DNA of 64,000 nt from Rivularia sp963920925. Its GTDB lineage: Bacteria; Cyanobacteriota; Cyanobacteriia; Cyanobacteriales; Nostocaceae. Made by a program: the position numbers and the translations under genes. Location of the stretch: NCBI RefSeq assembly GCF_963920925.1, contig NZ_CAWUDI010000007.1:62001-126000 (forward strand), written 5' to 3'. The notes under the pieces are model-generated. The model saw nothing but the letters and a program-made list of their open reading frames with translations. It made no database searches and was not told where the DNA came from. This document shows, one piece after another, positions 34,649 to 43,498 of this stretch (the stretch's first letter is position 1; each line of letters starts with the position of its first letter).

Positions 34649-37600
34649 TCAAGAAACCGCCGGAGGAAGCAAAAGCTGCTTTCGCTTACGACTATTCTTC
34701 CTCCGTCCTTTCACTAACAAATAAGCCGCAGGGGTAAAATAAAGCGCCAGTAACGGAGAGCCACCAATACCACCCGCGATCGCAATTGCCAAAGGTAGCC
34801 AGAAAGGGTCGCCTTCGGCAATCAGCGGAATAAAACCTACCATTGTTGTAATAGTTGTAGTTAAAACGTGACGAGTAGCTTTTACTACAACTTCCCGCAC
34901 TGCTTTGACATCACCTTTCTTAGCTCCTTCATCTTCGTTAAAGGCTGACAAAATAATAATGGCACCGTTAATTGCAATACCAATTAAACCCATTGTCCCG
35001 ACAATTGCCATGAATCCCATTACCGAGCCAAAAGCCCATAGAGCAAATAAAGCTAAACCAACGGAACCAACCCCAACAGCAAACACGATACCAGCCATTC
35101 GGAAGGAACCCAAGGATAGCACTAGGGTAATGACCATAATTAACCCCAACAATCCCACGGTAGACATTAGATTTCCGGTAGCTTCCCCACTTTCAGCTTG
35201 TTCTCCACCAAATTCATATCTGTATCCTGGAGGAAGTTCAAATTTTTCTGCTTCCAAACGTTCTTGCAATTCTCCCAAAACTACTGAGGGTAAGACTCCA
35301 GCAGAAATAAAAGCTTGGACGGTGTTAACTCTTTGCTCATTGCGTCTGGAAATACTTGCTAATTGTGGAACCAGATTAAAATTACCTAATGCTGATAAAG
35401 GACGCAAATTTGTTTCCGTACCACCTTGTTGATTTGGTTGTAAATTAAGAGAAGCAATTTGAGATAAATCTCCTCGGTTGGAATTTGCAATCCTTACTCT
35501 TACGGGTAAATTTTCAGTAGATTCAAGAATTGAACCACCTACGGAGCCTTCTAAATAACTTTGTAACTGTTGGGCGATCGCCGTATTATCAAGTCCTACT
35601 AACCGTGCTTGTTCTTCGTCTACTTTTAATCCCAACTTAGGTAAAGTCTCCGTCAAATCATCTCTTACATGAGTTACATCGGGTATCTGTGTTAAAAGAC
35701 CTCTGACTTGAGCGCCCAATATTCGTAATTGTTGGATATCGGGGCCAAAAATTCGCATTTCCACTGGAGCTTCAAATGGTGGCCCTTGCTCTAATTGTTT
35801 CACTAAGACTCTAGCGCTAGGGAATGCTGAATCTAACTCATTTTGTAAAGTCCGAATTAGTTGCGGAACCCCTTTATCAGTATTTAGCTGTACCATTGCT
35901 TGAGCGTAGTAAGCAGCATTTTTGATTCCACCAGTAAAGTTGTAGTAAAACTTAGGAGCGCTTTCTCCGACAAACCAGTGAACTTCCTCAACCTGGGAAT
36001 GTTCGCTAATTAATTTACGAGCTAATAATACATCTTCGCGACTTTGAGCAATGGAAGTTTGAGCGGGAAACTCGACTTCGATTTGAAATTGATCGCGGGC
36101 TAGGGAAGGGAAAAACTGCGTTGGTAGAGAGCTTACATTCATAAAACCTATTACGGGTAATATCATCGTTAAAACAATCGCAATTAAAGGTTTTGCTGTA
36201 GCCCAGTCTAAAGTTTTACGATAAATCCGACCTAAAAAAGGTGAAGAAAACCCCGAATTCCACCAAGCATGGGGATTTTTTAATATTGATAAAAGTTTTG
36301 ATAATTTTGATGTTAAAAATTTACGAGATTCGCGCTTCGGAGGAGAATGATGATTCTTAGTTATAGTTTTTCCGAGAAAACGACCGGAAAGTGCTGCAAT
36401 AACAGTCAAAGAAATTGCCAGAGAAGAAACCAGGGACATAATTACCCCCCAAGCGATGGAACCAACAAATTCCCCTGCTCCCCCCGGCAATAAACCAATT
36501 GGTAAAAAGGTGAGTATTGTGGTTAAACTCGATGTCAGCAGAGGAACTGTTAAATAATCAACAGTTTTCACTACGGCATCTTTCGGTTTTAATCCTGCTT
36601 CTAGTTCTACCTGAATTTCGTCTACAACTACAATCGCATTATCAATCAACAATCCCAAAGCAATAATTAATCCCGAGACAGACATCTGGTGAATAGGAAT
36701 ATTAAAAACCTGTAATTCACCAAATACCGCAAATACCGTTAATGGTAGTGCAGCACCAACAATAATAGAAGAGCGCCAACCCATCCCCACAAAAGTAACC
36801 ACAACTACAAGGAAAGCACTAAATAGCAAATTAGATATGAGGTTATTCAAACGCGTTTCCACATAACCACTTTGGTCAAAAATTACTTCTAACTTGACTT
36901 TATTAGGAAGCCGCGTCCGAAAATCATCTAATAGTGTGCGAATTTGCGTAGCCCATAAATCAATCCGATTTCCAGATTCCATCAGCACTCCCAAAGCCAC
37001 AGCGGGTTTGCTACCAATCAAAGCTAAGTCTGTTACTGGTAGTCTGACACCTCTAGTAACTCGTGCAATATCTCCCAAGCGAGTAAACTGTCCGTTGTTA
37101 GTTGAAGAAATCGGAATTTGACGAATTCGTTCCAGAGAATCAAGTTCCCCTTCCACCTCAATAGCTAAAGTATTATTCGGACTGCGAAGTTGTCCAGCAC
37201 TAGTTTTAGCATCACTAAGCAGTATTTGTTGGGATAATTGTTGAGTGGTTAAACCTACAGATGCTAAATCCGATGGATTGATTTCAACAGTTACCTCCTC
37301 TGAAGGAAAACCGAAAGTATCCACCTTTTCAGTTCCTCCCACACCCCGAAGTTGAACATCAAGTTCCTCAGCGAAACGGCGTAAAATTGCATAATTAGGT
37401 TCGGTTTGTCCTTGCCAAACCAAAGATGCAATTACAGCATAAGCTCGCGTCTCGGTTTCATTCAAATCTGGTTCCAGCACTCCCGGTGGAAATTGTGGAG
37501 ATGCGTCTGCCAACTTATCTCGTACCCGTGTCCAAATAGGCTGAGTATTAGCTACAGTCTGTTTTAATTCAATCGAAACCGTAGATAAACCAACCCGAGA

Positions 37601-37843
37601 ATCGGAAGTAATAGTATCAATTTCCTCAATCTCAGACATTTCCGATTCAATAACTTCCGTTACCAGCGCTTCTACCCGCTCTGCACTAGCTCCTGGAAAA
37701 ACAGTAGTAACAATAGCAGTCCGAGCTACTTGTGTAGGATCTTCCTGACGCGGTAAAGATTGAAACGCCGAAAGTCCCCAAAATATTATTAATACAAAAG
37801 TTAGGATTAGCAGACGGATATTGCGGAAAAAAGGAAGAACCAT
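34649..37843 (-). CDS. RND efflux transporter permease
   Basis: 1064 residues with the AcrB-type duplicated layout: an N-terminal span, a large periplasmic loop, six spans at about 330-540, a second span near 580, a second periplasmic loop, and six spans at about 870-1045. The TM4 motif reads GLLIDNAIVVVDE near 395, where AcrB has two adjacent Asp; here the second is Asn. The TM10 motif reads IAINGAIIIL near 958, where AcrB has Lys940. A subfamily of RND pumps shares such substitutions. It exports drugs or hydrophobic compounds with the adaptor encoded just upstream. The heptamer repeat 37850-37897 lies between the two genes. Confidence 0.92.
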   Translation of the reverse strand: MVLPFFRNIRLLILTFVLIIFWGLSAFQSLPRQEDPTQVARTAIVTTVFPGASAERVEALVTEVIESEMSEIEEIDTITSDSRVGLSTVSIELKQTVANTQPIWTRVRDKLADASPQFPPGVLEPDLNETETRAYAVIASLVWQGQTEPNYAILRRFAEELDVQLRGVGGTEKVDTFGFPSEEVTVEINPSDLASVGLTTQQLSQQILLSDAKTSAGQLRSPNNTLAIEVEGELDSLERIRQIPISSTNNGQFTRLGDIARVTRGVRLPVTDLALIGSKPAVALGVLMESGNRIDLWATQIRTLLDDFRTRLPNKVKLEVIFDQSGYVETRLNNLISNLLFSAFLVVVVTFVGMGWRSSIIVGAALPLTVFAVFGELQVFNIPIHQMSVSGLIIALGLLIDNAIVVVDEIQVELEAGLKPKDAVVKTVDYLTVPLLTSSLTTILTFLPIGLLPGGAGEFVGSIAWGVIMSLVSSLAISLTVIAALSGRFLGKTITKNHHSPPKRESRKFLTSKLSKLLSILKNPHAWWNSGFSSPFLGRIYRKTLDWATAKPLIAIVLTMILPVIGFMNVSSLPTQFFPSLARDQFQIEVEFPAQTSIAQSREDVLLARKLISEHSQVEEVHWFVGESAPKFYYNFTGGIKNAAYYAQAMVQLNTDKGVPQLIRTLQNELDSAFPSARVLVKQLEQGPPFEAPVEMRIFGPDIQQLRILGAQVRGLLTQIPDVTHVRDDLTETLPKLGLKVDEEQARLVGLDNTAIAQQLQSYLEGSVGGSILESTENLPVRVRIANSNRGDLSQIASLNLQPNQQGGTETNLRPLSALGNFNLVPQLASISRRNEQRVNTVQAFISAGVLPSVVLGELQERLEAEKFELPPGYRYEFGGEQAESGEATGNLMSTVGLLGLIMVITLVLSLGSFRMAGIVFAVGVGSVGLALFALWAFGSVMGFMAIVGTMGLIGIAINGAIIILSAFNEDEGAKKGDVKAVREVVVKATRHVLTTTITTMVGFIPLIAEGDPFWLPLAIAIAGGIGGSPLLALYFTPAAYLLVKGRRKNSRKRKQLLLPPAVS

Positions 37844-37849
37844 GATTAG

Positions 37850-37897
37850 CTTAGGAGTTAGGAGTTAGGAGTTAGGAGTTAGGAGTTATGAGTTAGG
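37850..37897. repeat. TTAGGAG heptamer tandem repeat
   Basis: About six tandem copies of a TTAGGAG-type heptamer between the adaptor and permease genes. Shorter arrays of the same unit occur near 48020, 49765 and 52492. These are the short tandemly repeated repetitive sequences of filamentous cyanobacteria. Confidence 0.85.
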
Positions 37898-37957
37898 AAT
37901 TATATTTTTAAACGTAGAGGAGCGAAAAGGCGAATGCGAATGCACGCAGAGTCTTTA

Positions 37958-39406
37958 TCAGTCAAGAATTTCTATCTCCCTGTCCCTTTGTCTTCCCGTC
38001 TCCCCAATCGGACGCACCATCTGACCGGGAACTAAACGATGAACTCCGTTAGCAACAATTCTGTCGCCGGGTTGCAAAGTACCCCTTACTAAAACTCTGT
38101 CGCTTTCTTGATGCAATATTTCTACACTGCGCTGTTCGAGTACAAATGAATTTTTTTCTAATCCCTGCTCCTTACTTCCTACTCCCTCTAATTTTGGTTT
38201 AGCTAATACATAACTTGTCCAAAGTCCTCGCAATCCCTGAGTTAAAGCTTTATTCGGCAACCAAAATCCTTCTGTAGGAATTGTATCTGTCAGCTTTAAC
38301 CTAACTGTTTCACCGGGATTAATTTGAGATATTAAGGAAGATTCTAATTTCAATACGACTATTTGAGTTCGGGTACTGGGATTAACTACTGGCAAAATTG
38401 AAGCTACTCTTGCGGAGTAAGTCTGGTTGTTAATCTCTACCGTTTGAGGGCTACCCACTTGCAGTTTATTTACAACTATTGCAGGTATTCCAATTCTGGC
38501 TTCTGGGCTGGTATTTTCAACCAAACGCACCACTGCTTGACCTGTATTTACTACGGTTCCTTCATCAATTTGGCGAGCGGAAACTATACCTGCAAACGGT
38601 GCTTTAATTGTACTTTTAGCTATATTAATTTCTAAGTCTGATATACTTGCTTCTAATTGTTTTACAGCGGCTCGTTGTGCGGCTACTTGTTCAGTACGAG
38701 TTCCTGCTAAGAGTTGATCTAAATTACTTTGGGCTTGTCGCAAACGAGCGTTTAAGGAGTTTTCGCCAAAAGCAATTTCATCAAGTTGTTCTCGCGCGAT
38801 CGCACCTTCACCATATAGATACTTCCGTCTCTTAAGTTTGGTTTTCTGCAATTGCAATTGCTGTTTGATATCGTCAACGGCTGCTTGTGCTGCTGCAATA
38901 TCTTGCTCGCGTGGGCCTGCAATAAATTCATCCAATCTCGCTTGTGCTTGGGCTTTTTGAGCTTCTAATTGCAACTTTTGCATCTGCAAATTACTTACAT
39001 CAAGCTTGGCGATCGGCTGTCCCGATTTAACGCGATCGCCCTCTTTCACAAAAACTTGAATCAGCTTCCCACCGCGCTCGAATCCCAATTCACTAGTCCG
39101 AATTGCGGCAATTTCACCAGTGTAAGTCCGCAATACCTGGTAAGATTGTACTGGTTTTGCTTGTAAAGTGATTACTGGTAATGGACGAGCAACAGCAACT
39201 TCCTTGGTTTCAGGTTTTGTCTTGGTCAAATTCTTAGCACCAAACACAGCCCCCACTGCCACCATCAACCCAAGCACCCCTAACATTCCATAACGAAGTA
39301 ATTTGGAATAATCTCGATGCTGATTTTCTAAATCTTGGGAATATTCCCCATCATCAAGTATTTCATCACCTGATATTTGGGAATGCGGAGTAAAATCTGG
39401 GTTCAT
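37958..39406 (-). CDS. RND efflux periplasmic adaptor (membrane fusion protein)
   Basis: 482 residues. A cytoplasmic N-terminus precedes one membrane anchor (MLGVLGLMVAVGAVFGAKNL, about 40-60). A barrel-sandwich/lipoyl half (RGGKLIQVFVKEGDRVKSGQ) follows, then a helical hairpin (about 130-240, ending LDQLLAGTRTEQVAAQRAAV), the second lipoyl half (IKAPFAGIVSARQIDEGTVV) and the beta-barrel and proximal domains. It bridges the RND permease to an outer-membrane channel, which is not encoded nearby. The operon continues to the permease after 114 bases. Two dyads upstream (39461-39480 and 39489-39502) are candidate TetR sites. Confidence 0.92.
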   Translation of the reverse strand: MNPDFTPHSQISGDEILDDGEYSQDLENQHRDYSKLLRYGMLGVLGLMVAVGAVFGAKNLTKTKPETKEVAVARPLPVITLQAKPVQSYQVLRTYTGEIAAIRTSELGFERGGKLIQVFVKEGDRVKSGQPIAKLDVSNLQMQKLQLEAQKAQAQARLDEFIAGPREQDIAAAQAAVDDIKQQLQLQKTKLKRRKYLYGEGAIAREQLDEIAFGENSLNARLRQAQSNLDQLLAGTRTEQVAAQRAAVKQLEASISDLEINIAKSTIKAPFAGIVSARQIDEGTVVNTGQAVVRLVENTSPEARIGIPAIVVNKLQVGSPQTVEINNQTYSARVASILPVVNPSTRTQIVVLKLESSLISQINPGETVRLKLTDTIPTEGFWLPNKALTQGLRGLWTSYVLAKPKLEGVGSKEQGLEKNSFVLEQRSVEILHQESDRVLVRGTLQPGDRIVANGVHRLVPGQMVRPIGETGRQRDREIEILD

Positions 39407-39460
39407 GGGTTTGTCTTTAGTAGGAGCTTACGTTTTTTAAAAAAATTTCTCACACCTACG

Positions 39461-39480
39461 ATTCAAACACACGTTTTAAT
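39461..39480. promoter_or_regulatory. dyad upstream of the efflux adaptor gene
   Basis: ATTCAAAC and GTTTTAAT arms (7 of 8 bases complementary) with 4 bases between. It lies 55 bases before the adaptor start and resembles the ATCAAACGTTTGAT motif with extra central bases. Possible TetR operator. Confidence 0.4.
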
Positions 39481-39488
39481 TTTAGTCA

Positions 39489-39502
39489 ATCATACGTTTG
39501 AT
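39489..39502. promoter_or_regulatory. ATCATACGTTTGAT palindrome, candidate TetR operator
   Basis: 14-bp near-perfect palindrome that straddles the stop codon of the [2Fe-2S] gene, 83 bases before the adaptor start. Related sites occur at 40698-40711 and 32863-32876. Shared motif plus neighbouring tetR genes make operator function plausible. Confidence 0.45.
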
Positions 39503-39897
39503 TTGTTCTTTTCAGTAGTCGGAATCTGACATCGCTTTACTGGTTGTCCTTTAATCAAATGACTTTCTACAATTGCGTTAACATCGGCACAAGTCAAATA
39601 ACCGTATAAATAACGATTCGGAAATAAAACTCGTCGTAATTTCATTCTTAATTTAGTCGGTAGCCAGGAAAACTCGCTGCGATTAGGCTGACAAACTAAC
39701 GCAACTGCTCCGGCTTGACATTGATCCAGACATCCAGATTTGCGAACTTGAACGCGCGAGCCCAAATCTAAACGAGTAATTTCATCCTGAAATGTTTGAT
39801 AAATATCTAGCGCACCCGCATTAGTGCAACAGCCTTCGGGGTCATTTTCAGAGCGCTGTTTGGTACATACAAAAACACGATATTGAGGTAATGGCAT
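39490..39897 (-). CDS. thioredoxin-like [2Fe-2S] ferredoxin
   Basis: 135 residues. FVCTKQR with a following GCCTNAGAL pair and SGCLDQCQAGAV give the Cys spacing of thioredoxin-like [2Fe-2S] ferredoxins (NuoE/Aquifex Fd4 type). The C-terminal 45 residues (YLYGYLTCADVNAIVESHL) match (2Fe-2S) proteins of cyanobacteria. It probably passes electrons or senses redox state. It sits at the head of the RND operon and divergent from the first TetR gene; the link with efflux is by position only. Confidence 0.85.
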   Translation of the reverse strand: MPLPQYRVFVCTKQRSENDPEGCCTNAGALDIYQTFQDEITRLDLGSRVQVRKSGCLDQCQAGAVALVCQPNRSEFSWLPTKLRMKLRRVLFPNRYLYGYLTCADVNAIVESHLIKGQPVKRCQIPTTEKNKSNV

Positions 39898-39915
39898 AAT
39901 GACCAGTAAAAATAT

Positions 39916-39927
39916 GAGTTATAACTC
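39916..39927. promoter_or_regulatory. GAGTTATAACTC palindrome, candidate TetR operator
   Basis: Perfect 12-bp palindrome in the 85-bp divergent spacer between the [2Fe-2S] gene and the first tetR gene, beside a TATAAT-like sequence (39930-39935). This is the expected site for TetR autoregulation and control of the efflux operon. Confidence 0.5.
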
Positions 39928-39982
39928 GTATAATATGGGCAAATAATTATATTGCCAACTCGCATTTTATTAAGGTGTTGCG

Positions 39983-40609
39983 ATGCCGCACAAAGTGTCC
40001 CCAAAACCCCGCAAGCTGCCTTCTCAAGAACGTTCTCGAATCACCGTTGAAGCAATTTTAAAGGCGACTGCTCGCATTTTGACTGAAGAAGGCTATGACA
40101 AAACTAATACAAACCGGATTGCAGAGCGAGCGGGTATCAGCATTGGCTCGTTGTATCAATATTTTCCCAACAAAGAATCGCTGATGGCTGCCTTAATGGA
40201 GCAGCATTCAAACGAAATCGCGCTATTAGTGGAATCGAAACTGAATCATTTGTTCGATACAAGCTTAGAAATTGCAATTCCTGAACTAGTGAAAGCTGTA
40301 ATAGCAGCTCATGCGATCGATCCGCGACTACACCAAGTACTGCACGAAGAAATCCCGCGCTCGGAACTATTACAGCAGATTCAAAAAGCAGATCAACGCA
40401 TCATAGAATTATTAAAAGCGTATCTTGCACGATGGAGCGATTATATTCAACCTCAAAACCTGGAAATGACCGTATTTATTCTTAGTTGCACGGTTGAGTC
40501 TTTGTGTCATTCAGCGGTTATTGAACATCCCAAATTTGTAAGTAATAATGATTTTGCTGTCGAGGTATCTAATCTTTTAATTTCTTACCTGACAAAGAAG
40601 CCAGAGTGA
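39983..40609 (+). CDS. TetR/AcrR-family regulator (first)
   Basis: 208 residues. The N-terminal HTH is canonical TetR: RITVEAILKATARILTEEGY, then TNTNRIAERAGISIGSLYQY and FPNKESLMAALM. The C-terminal ligand and dimer domain has low similarity to named groups (VIAAHAIDPRLHQVLHEEIP is shared with several AcrR-like repressors). It is divergent from the [2Fe-2S]-RND cluster, so it probably represses efflux until a ligand binds. Confidence 0.93.
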   Translation: MPHKVSPKPRKLPSQERSRITVEAILKATARILTEEGYDKTNTNRIAERAGISIGSLYQYFPNKESLMAALMEQHSNEIALLVESKLNHLFDTSLEIAIPELVKAVIAAHAIDPRLHQVLHEEIPRSELLQQIQKADQRIIELLKAYLARWSDYIQPQNLEMTVFILSCTVESLCHSAVIEHPKFVSNNDFAVEVSNLLISYLTKKPE

Positions 40610-40697
40610 AGTTTCTTCTAAGTGCGATCGGTTTTGCATTTGAACTGTCTTAACCGATATGTCTGTTGCATAAACAATTTTAGTAATATATTATATA

Positions 40698-40715
40698 TTC
40701 AAACGTTTTATTGAA
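40698..40715. promoter_or_regulatory. dyad abutting the second tetR start
   Basis: TTCAAACGTTTTATTGAA ends at the base before ATG 40716, and its first 14 bases match the ATCAAACGTTTGAT family. Binding here would block translation initiation or transcription of the second regulator, which suggests autoregulation. Confidence 0.45.
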
Positions 40716-41348
40716 ATGAAAAATACTGTAACAGTTATAGATACAAAAGAGCAAATACTCAACGTTGCCGAGCAACAGTTCGCCGAAAAAGGCTTTTCAG
40801 GGACAACTCTGAGGGGCGTTATCCGAGAAGCAGAAGTAAATATTGCAGCCATTCACTACCATTTTGGCTCAAAAGAAGAACTGTTTATTGCCGTCGTGCG
40901 AAGAGTTGCCAAGCAAGTTGTGCAATCTCAATTACAGCAGTTAGCGAAATATGAAAATCAAGCAGAGCCGCCATCAGTAGAGAATATTTTAGAAGCATTT
41001 TATGCTCCTCCTTTGAGAGTAATAACCCAGATGGGGGAACCCGGATTGATTCGCGCTCAATTTATGGGGCGTTGTCGTGCGGAGCCTTTACCAATACAGC
41101 AACTTGCAGACAAGGAATTTAATGAAAGTCAACAACGCTTTCTGGATATTTTACAACGAGCGCTTCCCAATCAAACACGCACAGAATTACAGTGGAAATT
41201 AGATTTGGCGATCGCAATAATAATTCGTACTTTAAATCAAGTTGGTCAATCAGGGCAGTTGATAACCGGAAGTTCCGTAGAAGAAGTAGAAATTGCGATT
41301 TCTCGTTTAGTGAAATTCGTTGCTCAGGGGATGAAAAATTTTGATTGA
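40716..41348 (+). CDS. TetR/AcrR-family regulator (second)
   Basis: 210 residues. HTH: TKEQILNVAEQQFAEKGFSG, TTLRGVIREAEVNIAAIHYH, FGSKEELFIAVV. The C-terminal part (PGLIRAQFMGRCRAEPLPIQ) fits a TetR C-terminal domain of a common cyanobacterial/proteobacterial type. It follows the first tetR gene in the same direction with a 106-bp gap that has its own dyad. Target not certain; the efflux operon and itself are the likely ones. Confidence 0.92.
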   Translation: MKNTVTVIDTKEQILNVAEQQFAEKGFSGTTLRGVIREAEVNIAAIHYHFGSKEELFIAVVRRVAKQVVQSQLQQLAKYENQAEPPSVENILEAFYAPPLRVITQMGEPGLIRAQFMGRCRAEPLPIQQLADKEFNESQQRFLDILQRALPNQTRTELQWKLDLAIAIIIRTLNQVGQSGQLITGSSVEEVEIAISRLVKFVAQGMKNFD

Positions 41349-41962
41349 GCAAAATAAATGGCTCTTCAGTACTTACTATGCTAAAAACACTCGCAGAAAC
41401 ATTGTAAGTCTTACCATGTAATAAATTTAGATTTTTTAACTAACATTTTTACCTTTTTTACAGTTTTGAGCTTTAAACCCAGGCTAAAAAAGAATATTTT
41501 AGTTTTTAACTAATAATTTGGCATACTAGGTACTGAAGAACCAAATAAATAAATATACAATGAATAAAGCTTGCTTCTTTTCAATACCAAAGCTGTGATT
41601 GAGTTTTTATTTTGTAATGCTATATGCAGTCAAGAGAATTTTGTTTAAAAAAAGCTCTTATAGAATATTGTGATTTATATATAATTGCGGCAACTTAGGG
41701 ATATAAACTAATATAAAAATTAGTTTCTGGGCTAATCTTTAAACTTTTCGTTATTTATACGGGTACGTCTTAGATAGCAGTCTTGATAAAATGCGATAAA
41801 TAAACCGATTGAGCTTGATTTTTTAGTTTTGCGATTAATAATAATCTACCATCTACAAGAATATAGGAAATTATCTAATTTTGACGCAGATTGCAAATTT
41901 TCAATAGTTACTTAATTTAAACAATCAAAGAATACTACAATTATTAAATATTGCAAACATTT
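41349..41962. other. 614-bp intergenic region before the GT2 gene
   Basis: Very AT-rich. I find no coding frame, RNA gene or convincing hairpin. It may hold a long leader for the glycosyltransferase. Confidence 0.4.
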
Positions 41963-42937
41963 ATGCTTAAAACAACTTGCTTAATTAATAACTTTAACTA
42001 TGGTGATTTCATAATAGAAGCAGTAGAAAGCGCGCTTGGGCAAACTGTAGAGTTCAATGAAGTGATTGTAGTTGATGACGGTTCTACTGATAATTCTGTT
42101 CAAATCCTTCAGGAAAAATATGGTCAAAATTCTCAAGTCAAATTAATTATCAAAGAACAGAATGAAGGTCAATTATCTAGTTTTAATCTAGGACATTCAG
42201 CTTCAAATGGCGACATCATTTGTTTTCTTGATTCAGATGATAAATATCAACAAAATTATCTTGAAAGCATTCTCAAAATTTATAATTTATATCCAGAATG
42301 TGATTTTTTATTTTGTGGATATCAAAAATTTCAAGATTTAGATGCATCGAGTTCGGATCAAATAACTTCGCAGCAAGAAAGTCAAATTGATATTTTGAAG
42401 TATGTCAGAAATAGAGGCTGTTCAGCTGTTTTCACCCTTCATACAAAACGGTATATAGGCGCTCCTACTTCTACTTTATCAATGCGACGTAAAACGGCTG
42501 AAAAAATCTTACCTTTCCCTTACTTAGAAGATTGGAGAATTAGAGCAGATGATTGCTTAGTTTACGGAGCTTCTTTAGTTGGGGCAGTCAAATTTACATT
42601 ATCTTTAAACTTAGTTCAATACAGAATGCATACAAGAAACAACTATGCTAATAAAACTCAAGAAGATGCAAAAGAGCGCAAAGAAATATTAGCTCATTAT
42701 CAGAGGAAGCTGGCTTTGAATCGTCTATTCAACTTATTTTCTCAACAAATGAACTATCTTGATAAGAACGAACTGACATCTCTGATCCCATTTGAATTTA
42801 AAACTATACCCCAGCCCGATTCAAAAGACTTTCGGGGATACCTCAATTTACTTTGGAATTCTAATTTACAAATACCTGCCAAAATTAAAAGTTCATTGAT
42901 TATGACAAAGTATATGTTATCAACTCGCAAATATTAA
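41963..42937 (+). CDS. family 2 glycosyltransferase
   Basis: 324 residues of GT-A fold: TTCLINNFNYGDFIIEAVES, VIVVDDGSTDNSVQIL with the nucleotide-binding Asp, and DSDD near 93-96 as the DxD metal site. A second segment SMRRKTAEKILPFP with an RADDCL acceptor-site motif lies near 180-200. It transfers a sugar from a nucleotide sugar to polysaccharide or lipid acceptors. No membrane span is evident. I choose ATG 41963; a TTG 12 bases earlier is possible. It stands alone, so its polysaccharide is unknown. Confidence 0.88.
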   Translation: MLKTTCLINNFNYGDFIIEAVESALGQTVEFNEVIVVDDGSTDNSVQILQEKYGQNSQVKLIIKEQNEGQLSSFNLGHSASNGDIICFLDSDDKYQQNYLESILKIYNLYPECDFLFCGYQKFQDLDASSSDQITSQQESQIDILKYVRNRGCSAVFTLHTKRYIGAPTSTLSMRRKTAEKILPFPYLEDWRIRADDCLVYGASLVGAVKFTLSLNLVQYRMHTRNNYANKTQEDAKERKEILAHYQRKLALNRLFNLFSQQMNYLDKNELTSLIPFEFKTIPQPDSKDFRGYLNLLWNSNLQIPAKIKSSLIMTKYMLSTRKY

Positions 42938-42953
42938 AGCAAAAATTACATCG

Positions 42954-43115
42954 GGATTTACGCAACGGTAACGAAGCGTATAGCGTGTCTTGCAAGAAAG
43001 ATAAAATTAAGTGTTCTCAATATTAAGATCCCCCCAACCCACGCCACTTCCTACAACTCTGGGAACCAGAGCAACGGAGTGGCTCCCCTTACTAAGGGGG
43101 GCTTTGCGTAAGTCC
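42954..43115. repeat. MITE-like element with GGAYTTACGCAA terminal repeats
   Basis: GGATTTACGCAA at 42954-42965 is matched by the complement of TTGCGTAAGTCC at 43104-43115 (11 of 12). Inside are a GATCCCCCCAACCC block and an ACTAAGGGGGGCT block that can pair. It has no coding capacity. A lone GGACTTACGCAAC end also occurs near 34521. Confidence 0.65.
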
Positions 43116-43498
43116 TAAAAACATTAAATTTTGATTATAGGTTTGATAAATTAAAATAACAGTATCAATAGACTTTTATTTATTTAATCTCAACCTTCAA
43201 TTAATAGCACAATCAAAAATTAAAGAAGTTAAATTTTAAAGATTTAAAAGTCACAATTCTCTGACTTATTATATTTATATGTATTTTTTTATAAGGTTTT
43301 GATGATTTTATCAGGATGTTTTGACAATTGATTTTGCTGTAAACTAGCTGCTTTATAGTATTTATGGTTACTTTAATCATTTTTTTGCAAAAATTTAAAA
43401 TTTGATTAATAGAATCATTTGCTTTTAGGGTGTAACCTCGAAATACAGTAATTGTCAGGATGGCGATTTAAAAATTTTACACCGTTGAGGCAAATATT
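43116..43498. other. 383-bp intergenic region
   Basis: AT-rich spacer before the pentapeptide gene. No gene or strong hairpin seen; it must carry the promoter of that gene. Confidence 0.35.

Noticed and set aside
34905..35432. 175-residue plus-strand frame
   Set aside because: It is antisense to the RND permease and reflects that gene's codon pattern.
37850..37897. CRISPR array
   Set aside because: The units are 7 bases without spacers, so this is a short tandem repeat; the arrays near 49765 and 52492 are of the same kind.
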